A DNA stretch of 22,418 nucleotides from Clostridia bacterium (GCA_900764045.1 CAAFMN010000107.1:1-22418); one strand, 5' to 3'. Counted from the stretch's first letter, positions 1 to 7,534 are shown. A program made the numbers and translations. Notes: generated by a model from the sequence alone, not told the origin.

Positions 1-300
1 AAGCACCGTGTTGTACGCCCGTGCCTTAACCGTCAGGGAATATTCCTTCTGCAGAGCCGTGGAATAGGTTTTGCTCCATTCAAGCGAGTAGCCTGCCGAG
101 ATGTTCACCTCAACGGGGGCGAGAAGCCCTCCGTAAGAGTAGGACACTCCGACGCTGAAGGAAACGTTGTTTGATGAGGACTGCTCCAACTCGAAACTCT
201 CTGTGATTGTATATGCGGTTTCGTTTTCGCCGGAGTCACTCAGCGCGGAGAAATACGGCGCAGCCTGTATGACTGCCTTGACCTCCGGGTCGCTGTATGG
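1..300 (-). pseudogene. Fragment of unknown beta-rich protein, cut by window edge and by a recombinase junction
   Basis: The minus strand is open through this segment. It encodes about 100 residues rich in Ser, Tyr, Val and Thr in alternating pattern, including the stretches PYSDPEVKAVIQAAPYF and SAGYSLEWSKTYST. This looks like a beta-strand-rich, probably extracellular or element-borne protein, but I do not recognise a named family. There is no start codon in the frame. To the right, the sequence near 297-306 becomes the coding strand of a serine recombinase fragment, so the 5' part of this gene seems to have been replaced. The 3' part runs off the left edge. The reading frame stays open into the recombinase DNA by chance, so the exact junction is uncertain. 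Confidence 0.4.
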
Positions 301-752
301 TGCGTATAACAAACCACAATGCAGGATTACTAAGGAACAACCTATCCGACGACAAAAGTCTTCAAACTCGTCAGTTACGGGAACGGTTTGAGAGGCTTAA
401 CCTGTTGCTGCACACTTCTTTTGAAAGCTATATCAGTGGGGTTATAAGCGAAGAGGATTATCTTTTCAATAAATCCAAGTATGAGGCCGAGATCAAATCA
501 TGCGAAGAGCATATGGATCTGGTGGCGGTTAAGGAAAAGACCATTGATGTTGAAGGGGTACGCCGAAATCCGTATATAGTCTCGCTTAAGAAGTTTTCGA
601 GAGCACGGGTGCTTACCAGAGAGATGTGCATTGCGCTGATTGACCGTATTGAGATTGATGAAGAAAACGCAATTACAATATATCCGAAATACAGGGATGA
701 GTTTTCTGCGTTGTACGAAATGATTGAAGAAAAGGAGAGAGAAAATGAGTGA
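282..752 (+). pseudogene. C-terminal fragment of a large serine recombinase
   Basis: Only the end of a large serine recombinase (Tn4451 TnpX-like, resolvase plus recombinase plus DUF4368 architecture) remains. Visible parts are a coiled-coil stretch with SGVISEEDYLFNKSKYEAE, typical of these enzymes after the zinc-binding region, and a final block VLTREMCIALIDRIEIDE followed by ITIYPKYRDEF, typical of the DUF4368 tail. The frame is blocked by TGA at 279-281, and the catalytic and recombinase domains are missing. An ATG at 297 is fortuitous. The stop lies at 750-752, overlapping by 8 bp the start of the next recombinase fragment, as in tandem recombinase genes of integrative elements. The fragment cannot be catalytically active. 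Confidence 0.75.
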
Positions 753-1224
753 ATATGTTATCGCAAAGTACCTGAGATTATCTCTTGAGGACGCAGATCT
801 TGATCCGGCGGAAAAAGAGGAGAGCAACAGCATATCCAATCAGAGAAGGCTGATAGACGATGCAATAAGTACGAAGTTTGCGAGCAAAACAGTTAAAGTC
901 ATTGAATTTGCAGATGACGGCCGAAGTGGGACAAACTTTGACCGTCCCGGCGTGACGAAACTGCTTGAGCTTGCAAAACAGGGAAAGGTAAACTGCATCA
1001 TTGTCAAGGACATGAGCCGCTTGGGGCGCGACTATTTGAAAGTCGGTATGTATACAGAGATGATTTTCCCCAATGCCGATATTCGCTTCATTGCCATTAA
1101 CAACGGCGTAGATAGTGCAAACCAGGCTGAAAACGACATGACCCCGTTTATTAATATCTTTAATGAATTTTATGCTAAGGATACTAGCCGTAAGATACGC
1201 GCCGTTTTCAAAGCAAAGGGATAG
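745..1224 (+). pseudogene. N-terminal catalytic domain of a second serine recombinase, truncated
   Basis: This encodes 159 residues with a recognisable serine-recombinase (resolvase) domain: an N-terminal YLRLSLED stretch, ISNQRRLI, then EFADDGRSGTNFDRPG and VKDMSRLGRDYLKVG (the SRLGRD motif is diagnostic), and finally NEFYAKDTSRKIRAVFKAKG. In intact relatives this last block continues into GMSGKP and the recombinase domain. Here the codon after KAKG is TAG at 1222-1224, and the following bases still spell SGKP in the same frame, with a second stop soon after. The catalytic Ser usually lies in the YLRLS segment and is present. The RBS is GGAGAG and the start is ATG 745. The DNA-binding half is absent, so this is a decayed gene, although the 159-residue piece could still be made. 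Confidence 0.85.
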
Positions 1225-1364
1225 TCCGGAAAGCCACACAACTACGGCTGGAGATAGAAAAATTTGTTTTTTCATCTGTTTACTTGACAGGGAGCAGTTC
1301 AACGTGCGACAGCTTATTTTTCTGCTTATTCATCTACAATGTACGGCTCTTATACATTTTATGA

Positions 1365-1393
1365 TTGCAAAATATTCAGAAAAGTGATACAAT
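1365..1393 (+). promoter_or_regulatory. Sigma-A-type promoter for the PD-(D/E)XK-like gene
   Basis: A -35 TTGCAA at 1365-1370 and a -10 TACAAT at 1388-1393 are separated by 17 bp. Transcription would begin near 1400, just ahead of the AGGAGG at 1404-1409. This argues against the upstream ATG at 1339 and for a TTG start. Confidence 0.6.
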
Positions 1394-1416
1394 ATCTCTC
1401 CTTAGGAGGGATATTG

Positions 1417-2115
1417 TTGTTTCCTGTGATCTATTATCTTTTCGTTACCGCCAAATGCCTTTCGTACCGTGGTTCCTGGAGCTTGTCCCGCAAGCGCCAC
1501 ACCAACGGTCACATGTATTATTACAAACAAACTGGCAATAAGACCTATTATGTGAGACGTAGTGACGAACCTCAGGTATTAGCCGAATATAAAGAGCGGC
1601 AGAAATGGCGCCAGGAGCGCAAGAAACTTAACCAACAGTTAATGAGTCTATCCCCTGCAGAGCGCCGCGAAGCTCGTCAACAAATGAAATTATATCAGGA
1701 GCTTGGACTTGAAAAATTACCCCTGGACAAGGATATATCCTTTGACGGGACGGTTCTCGATTCCAGAGCCGAGATCATTCTTTATGAGTTTTTGAAAAAT
1801 CTAGGTATTGTGACCGAACACAACCGCCCGATTGACTCCGGATCCTACAGCTACTGGCCTGATTTCACATTCAACATCAATGGCAAAAGGGTGTATCTGG
1901 AACACATGGGCAAATTAGATGATCCCCAATACCACCGCAAGCAGGTTGAAAAGATCAAAAACTACAAAACTCATGACATCCGGCTCGGCGAGAATCTAAT
2001 TATCACAAGCTCCCATAGACACTTCCAGGCACCCAGGATTCTCTGGCAACTCGTAATCCGCGGGGTTCTGTCAGCCGCTAAAGCCAGGAAATTGATCAAA
2101 AAGATCAAAAAATGA
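1417..2115 (+). CDS. Hypothetical protein with PD-(D/E)XK nuclease-like domain
   Basis: The product is about 232 residues from a TTG start at 1417, chosen because AGGAGGG (1404-1410) sits 6 bp upstream and the promoter leaves no room for the in-frame ATG at 1339. The N-terminal third is basic and carries YYYKQTGNKTYYVRR. The middle is a charged, probably helical stretch (KERQKWRQERKKLNQQ). The C-terminal half resembles a restriction-endonuclease-like fold: SRAEIILYEFL (Glu near residue 119), YWPDFTF (Asp near 149) and VYLEHMGK (Glu near 162), followed by LIIT. That order matches the E...PD...E-x-x pattern of PD-(D/E)XK proteins, with His where Lys is usual. The substrate is unknown. Its place next to recombinase remnants suggests accessory DNA. 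The nuclease call is fold-level inference. Confidence 0.6.
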   Translation: MFPVIYYLFVTAKCLSYRGSWSLSRKRHTNGHMYYYKQTGNKTYYVRRSDEPQVLAEYKERQKWRQERKKLNQQLMSLSPAERREARQQMKLYQELGLEKLPLDKDISFDGTVLDSRAEIILYEFLKNLGIVTEHNRPIDSGSYSYWPDFTFNINGKRVYLEHMGKLDDPQYHRKQVEKIKNYKTHDIRLGENLIITSSHRHFQAPRILWQLVIRGVLSAAKARKLIKKIKK

Positions 2116-2182
2116 CAATTCTTATAATTGCCCATCCCTCCTCTAGAAGTCCGTCCCTCCACGAAAAATCAAGCGAAAACTA

Positions 2183-2536
2183 TAAACCTCTGGGACATAT
2201 AAGAGCATTATTCCTCGAAAGTGTACCAGAGGTTTTCGAAAATCCATAGAAACCCATAAAACCTCTGGTACACCAAGAGTCTCATTCTCCCAAGTGTACC
2301 AGAGGTTTTTCAAGGATCTGGAGAACCCTATAAAGCCTCTGGTACACGTAAGAGTCTCATTCGCCCAAGTGTACCAGAGGTTTTTCAAGGATCCAGAGAA
2401 CCCTATAAAACCTCTGGTACACCTAAGAATTTCATTCACCCAAAGTGTACCAGAGGGTTTCAAGGATCCAGAGAACCCCATAAACCATCTGGTACACTCA
2501 GGATTCTCATTCTCAAGAGTGCACCAGAGTTTTTGA
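2183..2536. repeat. Array of ten alternating 16-bp arms (tandem inverted repeats)
   Basis: Copies of GTGTACCAGAGGTTTT and of its reverse complement alternate along the stretch. Arms begin at 2183 (reverse, degenerate), 2221, 2258, 2294, 2332, 2369, 2407, 2445, 2482 and 2519 (forward, degenerate), so they are 36-38 bp apart. Equivalently, a unit of 73-76 bp is repeated in tandem. Segments between arms are also conserved: one type reads roughly CAAGGATCCAGAGAACCC, the other AAGAGTCTCATTC. Each arm can pair with the neighbour on either side, giving long hairpins in DNA or RNA. The repeat length is not a constant multiple of three, so it is not a coding repeat. It lies between two genes that both point into it. 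Confidence 0.9.
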
Positions 2537-2542
2537 CATAAG

Positions 2543-2574
2543 AAAAGGAGCCATCGCATTAGTGCGACAGCCCC
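2543..2574 (-). terminator. Intrinsic terminator after tldE
   Basis: Read on the minus strand, GGGGCTGTCGCA and TGCGATGGCTCC form a stem with two imperfect positions and a CTAA loop, followed by TTTTCTT. It lies 12 bp past the tldE stop codon. Confidence 0.65.
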
Positions 2575-2585
2575 TGATAGCAGAA

Positions 2586-3803
2586 TCAAGCCTTTTCCAC
2601 ATTCATGGTGACGGCGCACAGGAGACTGTCCTCCTGTGGATCGCCGCTGACAGCGCCAAGATAATCCTTATCTAGCATATCATAAAAATCACCGCTGATA
2701 TTCAGTTCCGGCAGACGGCCGACCAGCGTTCCGTGATCCATGAGATAGGCCATTTGAACCGGAGTCGCGAAGTGGCCTTCCGGTGTGGTATCGCCTCCGG
2801 AAGCCAGAACGACATATACGGCCTTGCCGGGAACCAGATCACGGAGAGCAGTGGCGGTGGGCTTCAGATAGAAGCGGTGGAATCCCAGACCAGGGACGCC
2901 GTCATAGGCCGCGGCGGTGGTCCCCAGATTGGGAAGACCAAACTGAGCGGCAGACTTTTTGGTGGTGAGCAGACCGGTTAGCACACCCTGATCGATGAGT
3001 GTAGGACGAAGATCCGGAGCGACACAGCCCTCTTCATCAAAGAAACGGGCACCCGGATGGGTAGCTGGGTTCATATCGTCCTGGAAGGTCAGCCTCTCAG
3101 AAAAGACCTTTTGTCCCAGCTTTCCGCTGAGAAGAGAGGCTCCGGAGACGTAGAGCTCACCGACAAACTGCTGAAGGAAGGTCCCGAACAGATCGGAGGC
3201 TCCCAGAATTACAGGATAACGGCCGGGTTCCAGATCGGCCGGAGTATAATATGCGTCATATTGTTTTTTGAACTGCTCCAGAAGCGTGTCAGCGTCAAAA
3301 TGGTTCCCTGAATATCCCAGATACGTATCGAACAGGTTGCCGGAACCGCGGTTTTGAACCAGCAGTTCCAGGGAGAGGTTACTGCCGGAGCTGACAAGAC
3401 GGCGGCCCAGAGAGTTGCGGTATTCCGCTTTTTCATAGCTCAGACTGATCTTGTTGGAGAAGGCGAATCTGGGGCAGCTCTCCGCCAGCCGGTCCAAAAA
3501 GGACTGCATGGTAGGAATCAGTTCAGGAATCGGCAGAATCTCCGCCTCATGAAGGTCCTCCTGAACCAAGGGGCCTTCTAGTTTACAGGGATATGGAATC
3601 CCCAGCTCCAGAGCTTCCGCAGCTTTGGCGGTCAGGGTCTCCTCGTCCGGCGTTCCAAGGCATCCGGCTACGCCGATACAGTCATGATCATAGACACGGA
3701 CGGTTCCGGTGGTCTCTTCCTTTTCACGGAAGCTGTCAATTTTGCCGCCAGTAATGTTCAGCGTCACGGAACGGCTGGTTTCTGTCAAAAATTCCTTTTC
3801 CAT
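2586..3803 (-). CDS. tldE: TldE/PmbA-family metalloprotease partner
   Basis: The product is 405 residues, close to the family's usual 430-450. It belongs to the TldD/TldE (PmbA) superfamily. TldE is the non-metal-binding partner of TldD, and together they form a heterodimeric protease that degrades unfolded peptides and in some species matures ribosomal peptides or toxins. The TldE call rests on the absence of a HExxxH motif, the central block GELYVSGASLLSGKLGQKVFSE, the later ATHPGARFFDEEG, and the end region LPELNISGDFYDML. The start at 3803 has GTGAGGT just upstream; the earlier in-frame ATG at 3824 would overlap tldD. Only 10 bp separate it from tldD, so the two are one operon. No precursor peptide gene is visible nearby. 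Confidence 0.85.
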   Translation of the reverse strand: MEKEFLTETSRSVTLNITGGKIDSFREKEETTGTVRVYDHDCIGVAGCLGTPDEETLTAKAAEALELGIPYPCKLEGPLVQEDLHEAEILPIPELIPTMQSFLDRLAESCPRFAFSNKISLSYEKAEYRNSLGRRLVSSGSNLSLELLVQNRGSGNLFDTYLGYSGNHFDADTLLEQFKKQYDAYYTPADLEPGRYPVILGASDLFGTFLQQFVGELYVSGASLLSGKLGQKVFSERLTFQDDMNPATHPGARFFDEEGCVAPDLRPTLIDQGVLTGLLTTKKSAAQFGLPNLGTTAAAYDGVPGLGFHRFYLKPTATALRDLVPGKAVYVVLASGGDTTPEGHFATPVQMAYLMDHGTLVGRLPELNISGDFYDMLDKDYLGAVSGDPQEDSLLCAVTMNVEKA

Positions 3804-3813
3804 TGATTTCACC

Positions 3814-5151
3814 TCACTGTACATTCATGGATGATACTCGGACGTAGGGACCGCCGAATCCTACCGGCAGACCCATCTGTTCCAGCTTGCCGCAGCCGCC
3901 GGTGACAAAGGACAGCAGTGTCACGTCTTTGGTCAGTCCATCGATTAGTCCCAGAGTCTCAAAGACGGAGCCTGTCAATACACTGATCTGTACCGGACGT
4001 CCCAGTTTGCCGTCCACAATCTCGTAGGCCAGGCTGGGAGCGATGGTAAAAGTGCTCATACCGCTGCCGTGCCGGATGGTCTTGATGTAATATCCTTTTT
4101 GGATGGGAGCAATGAGCTGGTCAAAATCCTGGTCGCCGCCTTCGATATAGGTGGTGGTCATGCGGACAATGGGCTCAAAGGTGCAATTGATAGCACGGGC
4201 ATTACCGGTGAGATCCTCGTCCAGAGCGGCCGCTGTCTGCGCGTTATGAAGACGGCCCGTCAAAACGCCGTTCTTAATGAGGTAGTTCTTACGTGCCTTG
4301 GTGCCCTCATCATCATAGGGAACATAACCGGAACCGAGAATGGAACCGCATTCGGCGATGGACAGAATGGGAGAACCAACGGTTTTACCCAGCTGCCACT
4401 CCTCACGCATCGATTCATCGGAGAGCATAAAGTCGGACTCAGATTTGTGACCAAATGATTCATGCGCAAAGACACCAGCAGCCTCCGGTGAGAGTACCAC
4501 AGGGTATTTGCCCGGCGTTACCGGAACGGAGTTGCGGAGAAAAGACGTCTGTTCTGTAATCGCGGTACGGATGTCGGACTCGATATTCTGCAGCTCATCA
4601 AAGCGGATACCGCCCTTTTGCCAGTGGCCGGAGAATTTCTTCTCGCCTTCGGCCATACTGCAGGAGAAGGCGATACCGCAGGTCTGATAATCATAGGTGA
4701 TGTCAGCTCCCAGGCTGGACTGAAAATGAAAGAGGCTGTTCCGATCCAAATACGTACCCTGAGGCATTGTGATACAAGAGTCCTCAGACAGGAGCGGAAG
4801 GTAGGACAGCAGAAGCTCCTGCTTTTTCCTGACAGGGATGTCACGAACGGAACAATCTGTAAAATTCAGCAGTGTATCGTGGTTGCGCTCAAAGCGCCGG
4901 ACAATCGGATCCTCCAGAATCCGCGGATTCTCGGTTGCGGCGTCATAGAGTCCGTCCAGAGTCTTCTGCAGGTGAGTAAGGTCGGTAACAGCGGCGTAGT
5001 ACCAGAGCTTACCGTCATAAACCCGGAGAAAAGCACGCTGTTCGGTACGATTTTTCATCTCTTCCAGGACGCCGGCCGTGTAAGAGATGGTAGTACGGCT
5101 TCGATCTTCTGTCCGGACGTCAGCATAAAAACCATCGCGAAATTGAATCAT
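3814..5151 (-). CDS. tldD: TldD-family zinc metalloprotease
   Basis: The product is 445 residues. The metal site is HESFGH (H230, E231, H235), the HExxxH of the TldD subunit, in which the two His and a distal Cys bind zinc. Near the C-terminus the GGCGKLEQMGLPVGFGGP block carries that conserved Cys. The N-terminal part contains SYTAGVLEEM in the place of the usual glycine-rich segment. The start at 5151 is chosen because AAAGGAG lies 10 bp upstream; 66 bases of open frame before it lack a ribosome site and cover the promoter. It is first in an operon with tldE. The function is cytoplasmic proteolysis of extended peptides by the TldD-TldE heterodimer (family knowledge); the natural substrate here is unknown. 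Confidence 0.9.
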   Translation of the reverse strand: MIQFRDGFYADVRTEDRSRTTISYTAGVLEEMKNRTEQRAFLRVYDGKLWYYAAVTDLTHLQKTLDGLYDAATENPRILEDPIVRRFERNHDTLLNFTDCSVRDIPVRKKQELLLSYLPLLSEDSCITMPQGTYLDRNSLFHFQSSLGADITYDYQTCGIAFSCSMAEGEKKFSGHWQKGGIRFDELQNIESDIRTAITEQTSFLRNSVPVTPGKYPVVLSPEAAGVFAHESFGHKSESDFMLSDESMREEWQLGKTVGSPILSIAECGSILGSGYVPYDDEGTKARKNYLIKNGVLTGRLHNAQTAAALDEDLTGNARAINCTFEPIVRMTTTYIEGGDQDFDQLIAPIQKGYYIKTIRHGSGMSTFTIAPSLAYEIVDGKLGRPVQISVLTGSVFETLGLIDGLTKDVTLLSFVTGGCGKLEQMGLPVGFGGPYVRVSSMNVQ

Positions 5152-5188
5152 GAATCGTTTGCTCCTTTGGCTTAGAATTCTTGCTTGC

Positions 5189-5217
5189 ATTATACTATAT
5201 CTCCCATGGAGAAACAA
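5189..5217 (-). promoter_or_regulatory. Promoter of tldD-tldE
   Basis: On the minus strand TTGTTT (5217-5212) and TATAAT (5194-5189) are 17 bp apart, about 38 bp ahead of the tldD start. Confidence 0.7.
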
Positions 5218-5257
5218 GCGCTTTCTGGTTGATATGGCAGGAGTTTTTCAGAAGGGC

Positions 5258-5286
5258 TTGCCTTTTTCCGAAGGACAGAGTATAAT
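5258..5286 (+). promoter_or_regulatory. Promoter of the esterase pair
   Basis: TTGCCT at 5258-5263 and TATAAT at 5281-5286 are spaced by 17 bp. The RBS AAGGGGGT (5315-5322) precedes the ATG at 5329. Confidence 0.75.
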
Positions 5287-5328
5287 AAAAGGGTCAGACA
5301 ATCAATATAGAAAAAAGGGGGTCATGGC

Positions 5329-5994
5329 ATGAACTGGATTCAGGTTCAGAGCTATGCGGACGGTCCGCATACTTTTGTGGGCGTTGAGGTATTTCTGCCG
5401 CCGCGTCCGCTACCGGACAAGAAGTATCCACTGGTGATGCTGCTGCACGGCCGGGGAGAGGATCGTACACAATGGCTGCGTCAGACAAGACTGGAAAAGT
5501 ATGCGGAGAACGCAGGAGTTGCCGTAGCGTTGATACAGGGCAATCAGAGCTTTTATGTCAACAGTATGGCAGAATATCGTTGGGGAGACTATCTGCAGGA
5601 TGTAACCAAGCAGCTGACAGGTTGGTTCCCGTTAGAGGAAAAGCCTGTGGTGATGGGCGTGGACATGGGTGGATACGGCGCGCTGATGGCGGCGCAGAAT
5701 CATCCGGAGTGCTATCGCCAGGCGGTAGCGGTGGATCCGCTGCTGGATGTGGAGGAGCTGTATGGAACCGGTTTTGAGCCGAAGCCGGAGTGCCTGTTCG
5801 GACCGAAGGAAGAGCTGGAGAAGAATGGCTTCAAGCTGCATCATCAGTATCAGATTCCGGTTACAATCGCGTGGAATGACGCGGAGAAGACGTCCTGCGG
5901 CAATGCCGAGATCGTACAGTTACAGGGACAGAGTCAGGCAGACCGCATGGAAGAAGCCTTTGCGCTGCTGTTGAAGGGAGGGCTGAAGCGATGA
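5329..5994 (+). CDS. Esterase-like protein lacking the catalytic serine (putative pseudoenzyme)
   Basis: The 221-residue protein has the alpha/beta-hydrolase layout of the esterase D / tributyrin esterase family. It has an oxyanion-loop segment LLHGRGEDRTQWL (residues 39-50) and a nucleophile elbow at 110-115. In the elbow the sequence is GVDMGGYGA instead of GxSxGG, so Asp112 sits where the nucleophilic Ser should be. The C-terminal third is short and contains no histidine in the position of the catalytic His, unlike the downstream paralogue. It ends in TGA overlapping the start of the next gene by 4 bp, so the two are translationally coupled. A non-catalytic partner of the active enzyme is possible; simple decay is the alternative, although the frame is intact. 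Confidence 0.7.
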   Translation: MNWIQVQSYADGPHTFVGVEVFLPPRPLPDKKYPLVMLLHGRGEDRTQWLRQTRLEKYAENAGVAVALIQGNQSFYVNSMAEYRWGDYLQDVTKQLTGWFPLEEKPVVMGVDMGGYGALMAAQNHPECYRQAVAVDPLLDVEELYGTGFEPKPECLFGPKEELEKNGFKLHHQYQIPVTIAWNDAEKTSCGNAEIVQLQGQSQADRMEEAFALLLKGGLKR

Positions 5995-6755
5995 CCTTTA
6001 TGCAGTTTCATATTCATTCTGCGGTATTGCAGATGGGAATGGACGTGTGGGCACTTCTGCCGGATCATCCCGAGAAGCTTCAGAAGCCCATGAAGGTATT
6101 GTGGCTGCTGCATGGCGGCTCCGGAGATCAGACAGCATGGCTGCACAATACGAGAATTCAGGAGTACGCGGGAGCCTATGAGGATCTGGCGGTGATTCTG
6201 GTCAATGCCAATCAGTCCTGCTTTGTAAATATGGCAGAGGGCCCCAGATACGCGGATTATGTGGGCAAGGAGCTGCCGGACATCATGAGACGGCTTCTGC
6301 CGTGCCTGTCCACCAAGCGGGAGGACAACTGGATCAGTGGCTTCTCCAACGGCGGCTACGGATGCCTGCATGTGGGACTCCGCAATCTGGAGACCTTCGG
6401 CGCGATCGGAGCATACGGCGCGGGAGATAAGGCAGATGCCAATTTTGAGGGCCGGATGAGAGATAAAGAGCGCCTCTTCGGCAAGGGCAACATCAAGGAG
6501 TCTGAGTATTGCGTACGGAAGGCTCTGCGGGAGGTTGCCGCGGGAGACGGCCTGAAGCCTATCATCGATCACGGCTGCGGAGAATTCGATCCGTGGAGAG
6601 ACATGAATGAGATGATTCGGGATATGGTTCAGACATTCCCGGACGATCCTTTCCAGTACCACTTCACGATGGTTCCGGGAGAGGGACATAACTCCAACGC
6701 GATGGATGCGCTGGTAAAGCGCTTCATCAAGCGGATGATGGACGGAGAAGTATAA
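5991..6755 (+). CDS. Esterase, alpha/beta hydrolase (esterase D/tributyrin esterase-like)
   Basis: The product is 254 residues, normal for the family. Visible parts are the oxyanion region LLHGGSGDQTAWLHNT (residues 39-54), the nucleophile elbow GFSNGGYG with Ser119, an acidic element in HGCGEFDPW (Asp200 likely) and the C-terminal GEGHN with His233. This complete Ser-Asp-His set predicts hydrolysis of short acyl or acetyl esters. There is no signal peptide, so it is cytoplasmic. The neighbour upstream is a degenerate paralogue sharing the same LLHG...D.TxWL pattern, so the pair probably arose by tandem duplication. The substrate cannot be read from the sequence; xylan acetyl esters, tributyrin-like lipids and S-formylglutathione-like thioesters are all handled by relatives. 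Confidence 0.82.
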   Translation: MTFMQFHIHSAVLQMGMDVWALLPDHPEKLQKPMKVLWLLHGGSGDQTAWLHNTRIQEYAGAYEDLAVILVNANQSCFVNMAEGPRYADYVGKELPDIMRRLLPCLSTKREDNWISGFSNGGYGCLHVGLRNLETFGAIGAYGAGDKADANFEGRMRDKERLFGKGNIKESEYCVRKALREVAAGDGLKPIIDHGCGEFDPWRDMNEMIRDMVQTFPDDPFQYHFTMVPGEGHNSNAMDALVKRFIKRMMDGEV

Positions 6756-6757
6756 GA

Positions 6758-6807
6758 AAAAAGCCTGTGACAGCGGTTTTGCCGTCACAGGCTTTGGTTT
6801 TTTTATG
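6758..6807. terminator. Bidirectional terminator between the esterase pair and ribU
   Basis: AAAGCCTGTGAC and GTCACAGGCTTT flank an inner GCGG/GCC loop. A T-run follows on the plus strand (6797-6804) and an A-run precedes it (6757-6762), so it can end both convergent transcripts. Confidence 0.9.
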
Positions 6808-7426
6808 CCTTGTTTTTATGGGAAAAGGCGTTGATCAGGCGGCTTACATGCTTATAGAGCAGGAAGGTGATCAAGCTTACGACGATTCCTTTGAACAGGT
6901 TAAAAGGAGCTACGATCAGAAACGCAAAGGACAGGACGCTGTCGATACTGCCCCAGATCTCCCTTCCGGCAGCCAGAATCGGTTCCATGGAGCCGAAGAG
7001 GTTATTGGCATACCAGGGAAGCAGGAGATACGCATTGGTAATCACGCCGACCACGATCATGCACAGTGTGCCCAGAGCCATGCCGAGGAGCGCTCCCTTA
7101 CGGGTATGGCGGACTCGGTAGAGAATTCCGGCAGGCAGGACAAAAGCACAGCCGATGATGAAGTTGGCAAAATCCCCTACATAGAAGGTGGAAGTCCCCT
7201 TAAACAGGAGCTTCAGCAGAATCTTGAGCGCTTCGATGGCGACACCCGCCAGAGGCCCCATAGAGAAGGCGCCGATAAGTACCGGAACCTCGCTGAAGTC
7301 CAGTTCATAAAAGCTGGGAGCTAGAAACGGCAGCGGGAACTCAAAGAACATGAGAACAAAGGCCAAAGCACCCAGCATAGCGATAAGGACCAGATTGTGA
7401 ACCGAAAAAAACTTTTGTGCAGACAT
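6803..7426 (-). CDS. ribU: Riboflavin ECF transporter substrate-binding component RibU
   Basis: This is a 207-residue, strongly hydrophobic protein with about six membrane segments, the size and layout of ECF S-components. Family-typical stretches are FEFPLPFLAPSFYELDFSEVP near the N-terminus, GPLAGVAIEALKILLKLL, and STFYVGDFANFIIG. RibU binds riboflavin outside the membrane and works with the shared EcfT-EcfA-EcfA' energising module, which is not in this window. The assignment is supported by the FMN riboswitch directly upstream. The start at 7426 follows AGGAGG (7435-7440); an upstream in-frame ATG at 7447 overlaps that ribosome site. It is a single-gene transcript ending in the shared terminator at 6758-6807. 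Confidence 0.93.
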   Translation of the reverse strand: MSAQKFFSVHNLVLIAMLGALAFVLMFFEFPLPFLAPSFYELDFSEVPVLIGAFSMGPLAGVAIEALKILLKLLFKGTSTFYVGDFANFIIGCAFVLPAGILYRVRHTRKGALLGMALGTLCMIVVGVITNAYLLLPWYANNLFGSMEPILAAGREIWGSIDSVLSFAFLIVAPFNLFKGIVVSLITFLLYKHVSRLINAFSHKNKA

Positions 7427-7475
7427 AAAATATTCCTCCTGATACATTCTATGCCTTCAGAACGCGGGGCTGCGC

Positions 7476-7515
7476 GAAAAAACAAAAAGCCGGAAATCCA
7501 AAAGGACTCCCGGGC
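7476..7515 (-). terminator. Riboswitch-controlled terminator in the ribU leader
   Basis: On the minus strand GCCCGGGAGTCC and GGATTTCCGGC pair, with one bulge and G-U pairs, around TTTT. TTTTTGTTTTTT follows. It lies between the FMN aptamer and ribU and is the likely expression platform (off when FMN is bound). Confidence 0.8.
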
Positions 7516-7534
7516 AAACGTCATATGCACAGCG

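Noticed and set aside
2183..2536. CRISPR array
   Set aside because: The repeats alternate in orientation and the intervening segments are conserved rather than unique. No cas genes are present.
2143..2619. A 158-residue minus-strand open frame with apparent amino-acid repeats
   Set aside because: It is produced by the roughly 75-bp repeat, which happens to be open in several frames. The repeat spacing varies (73-76 bp), so the residue repeat is not held in frame, and there is no RBS.
4618..5175. Plus-strand 185-codon frame opposite tldD
   Set aside because: Antisense shadow of tldD, whose HExxxH motif, RBS and promoter are clear.
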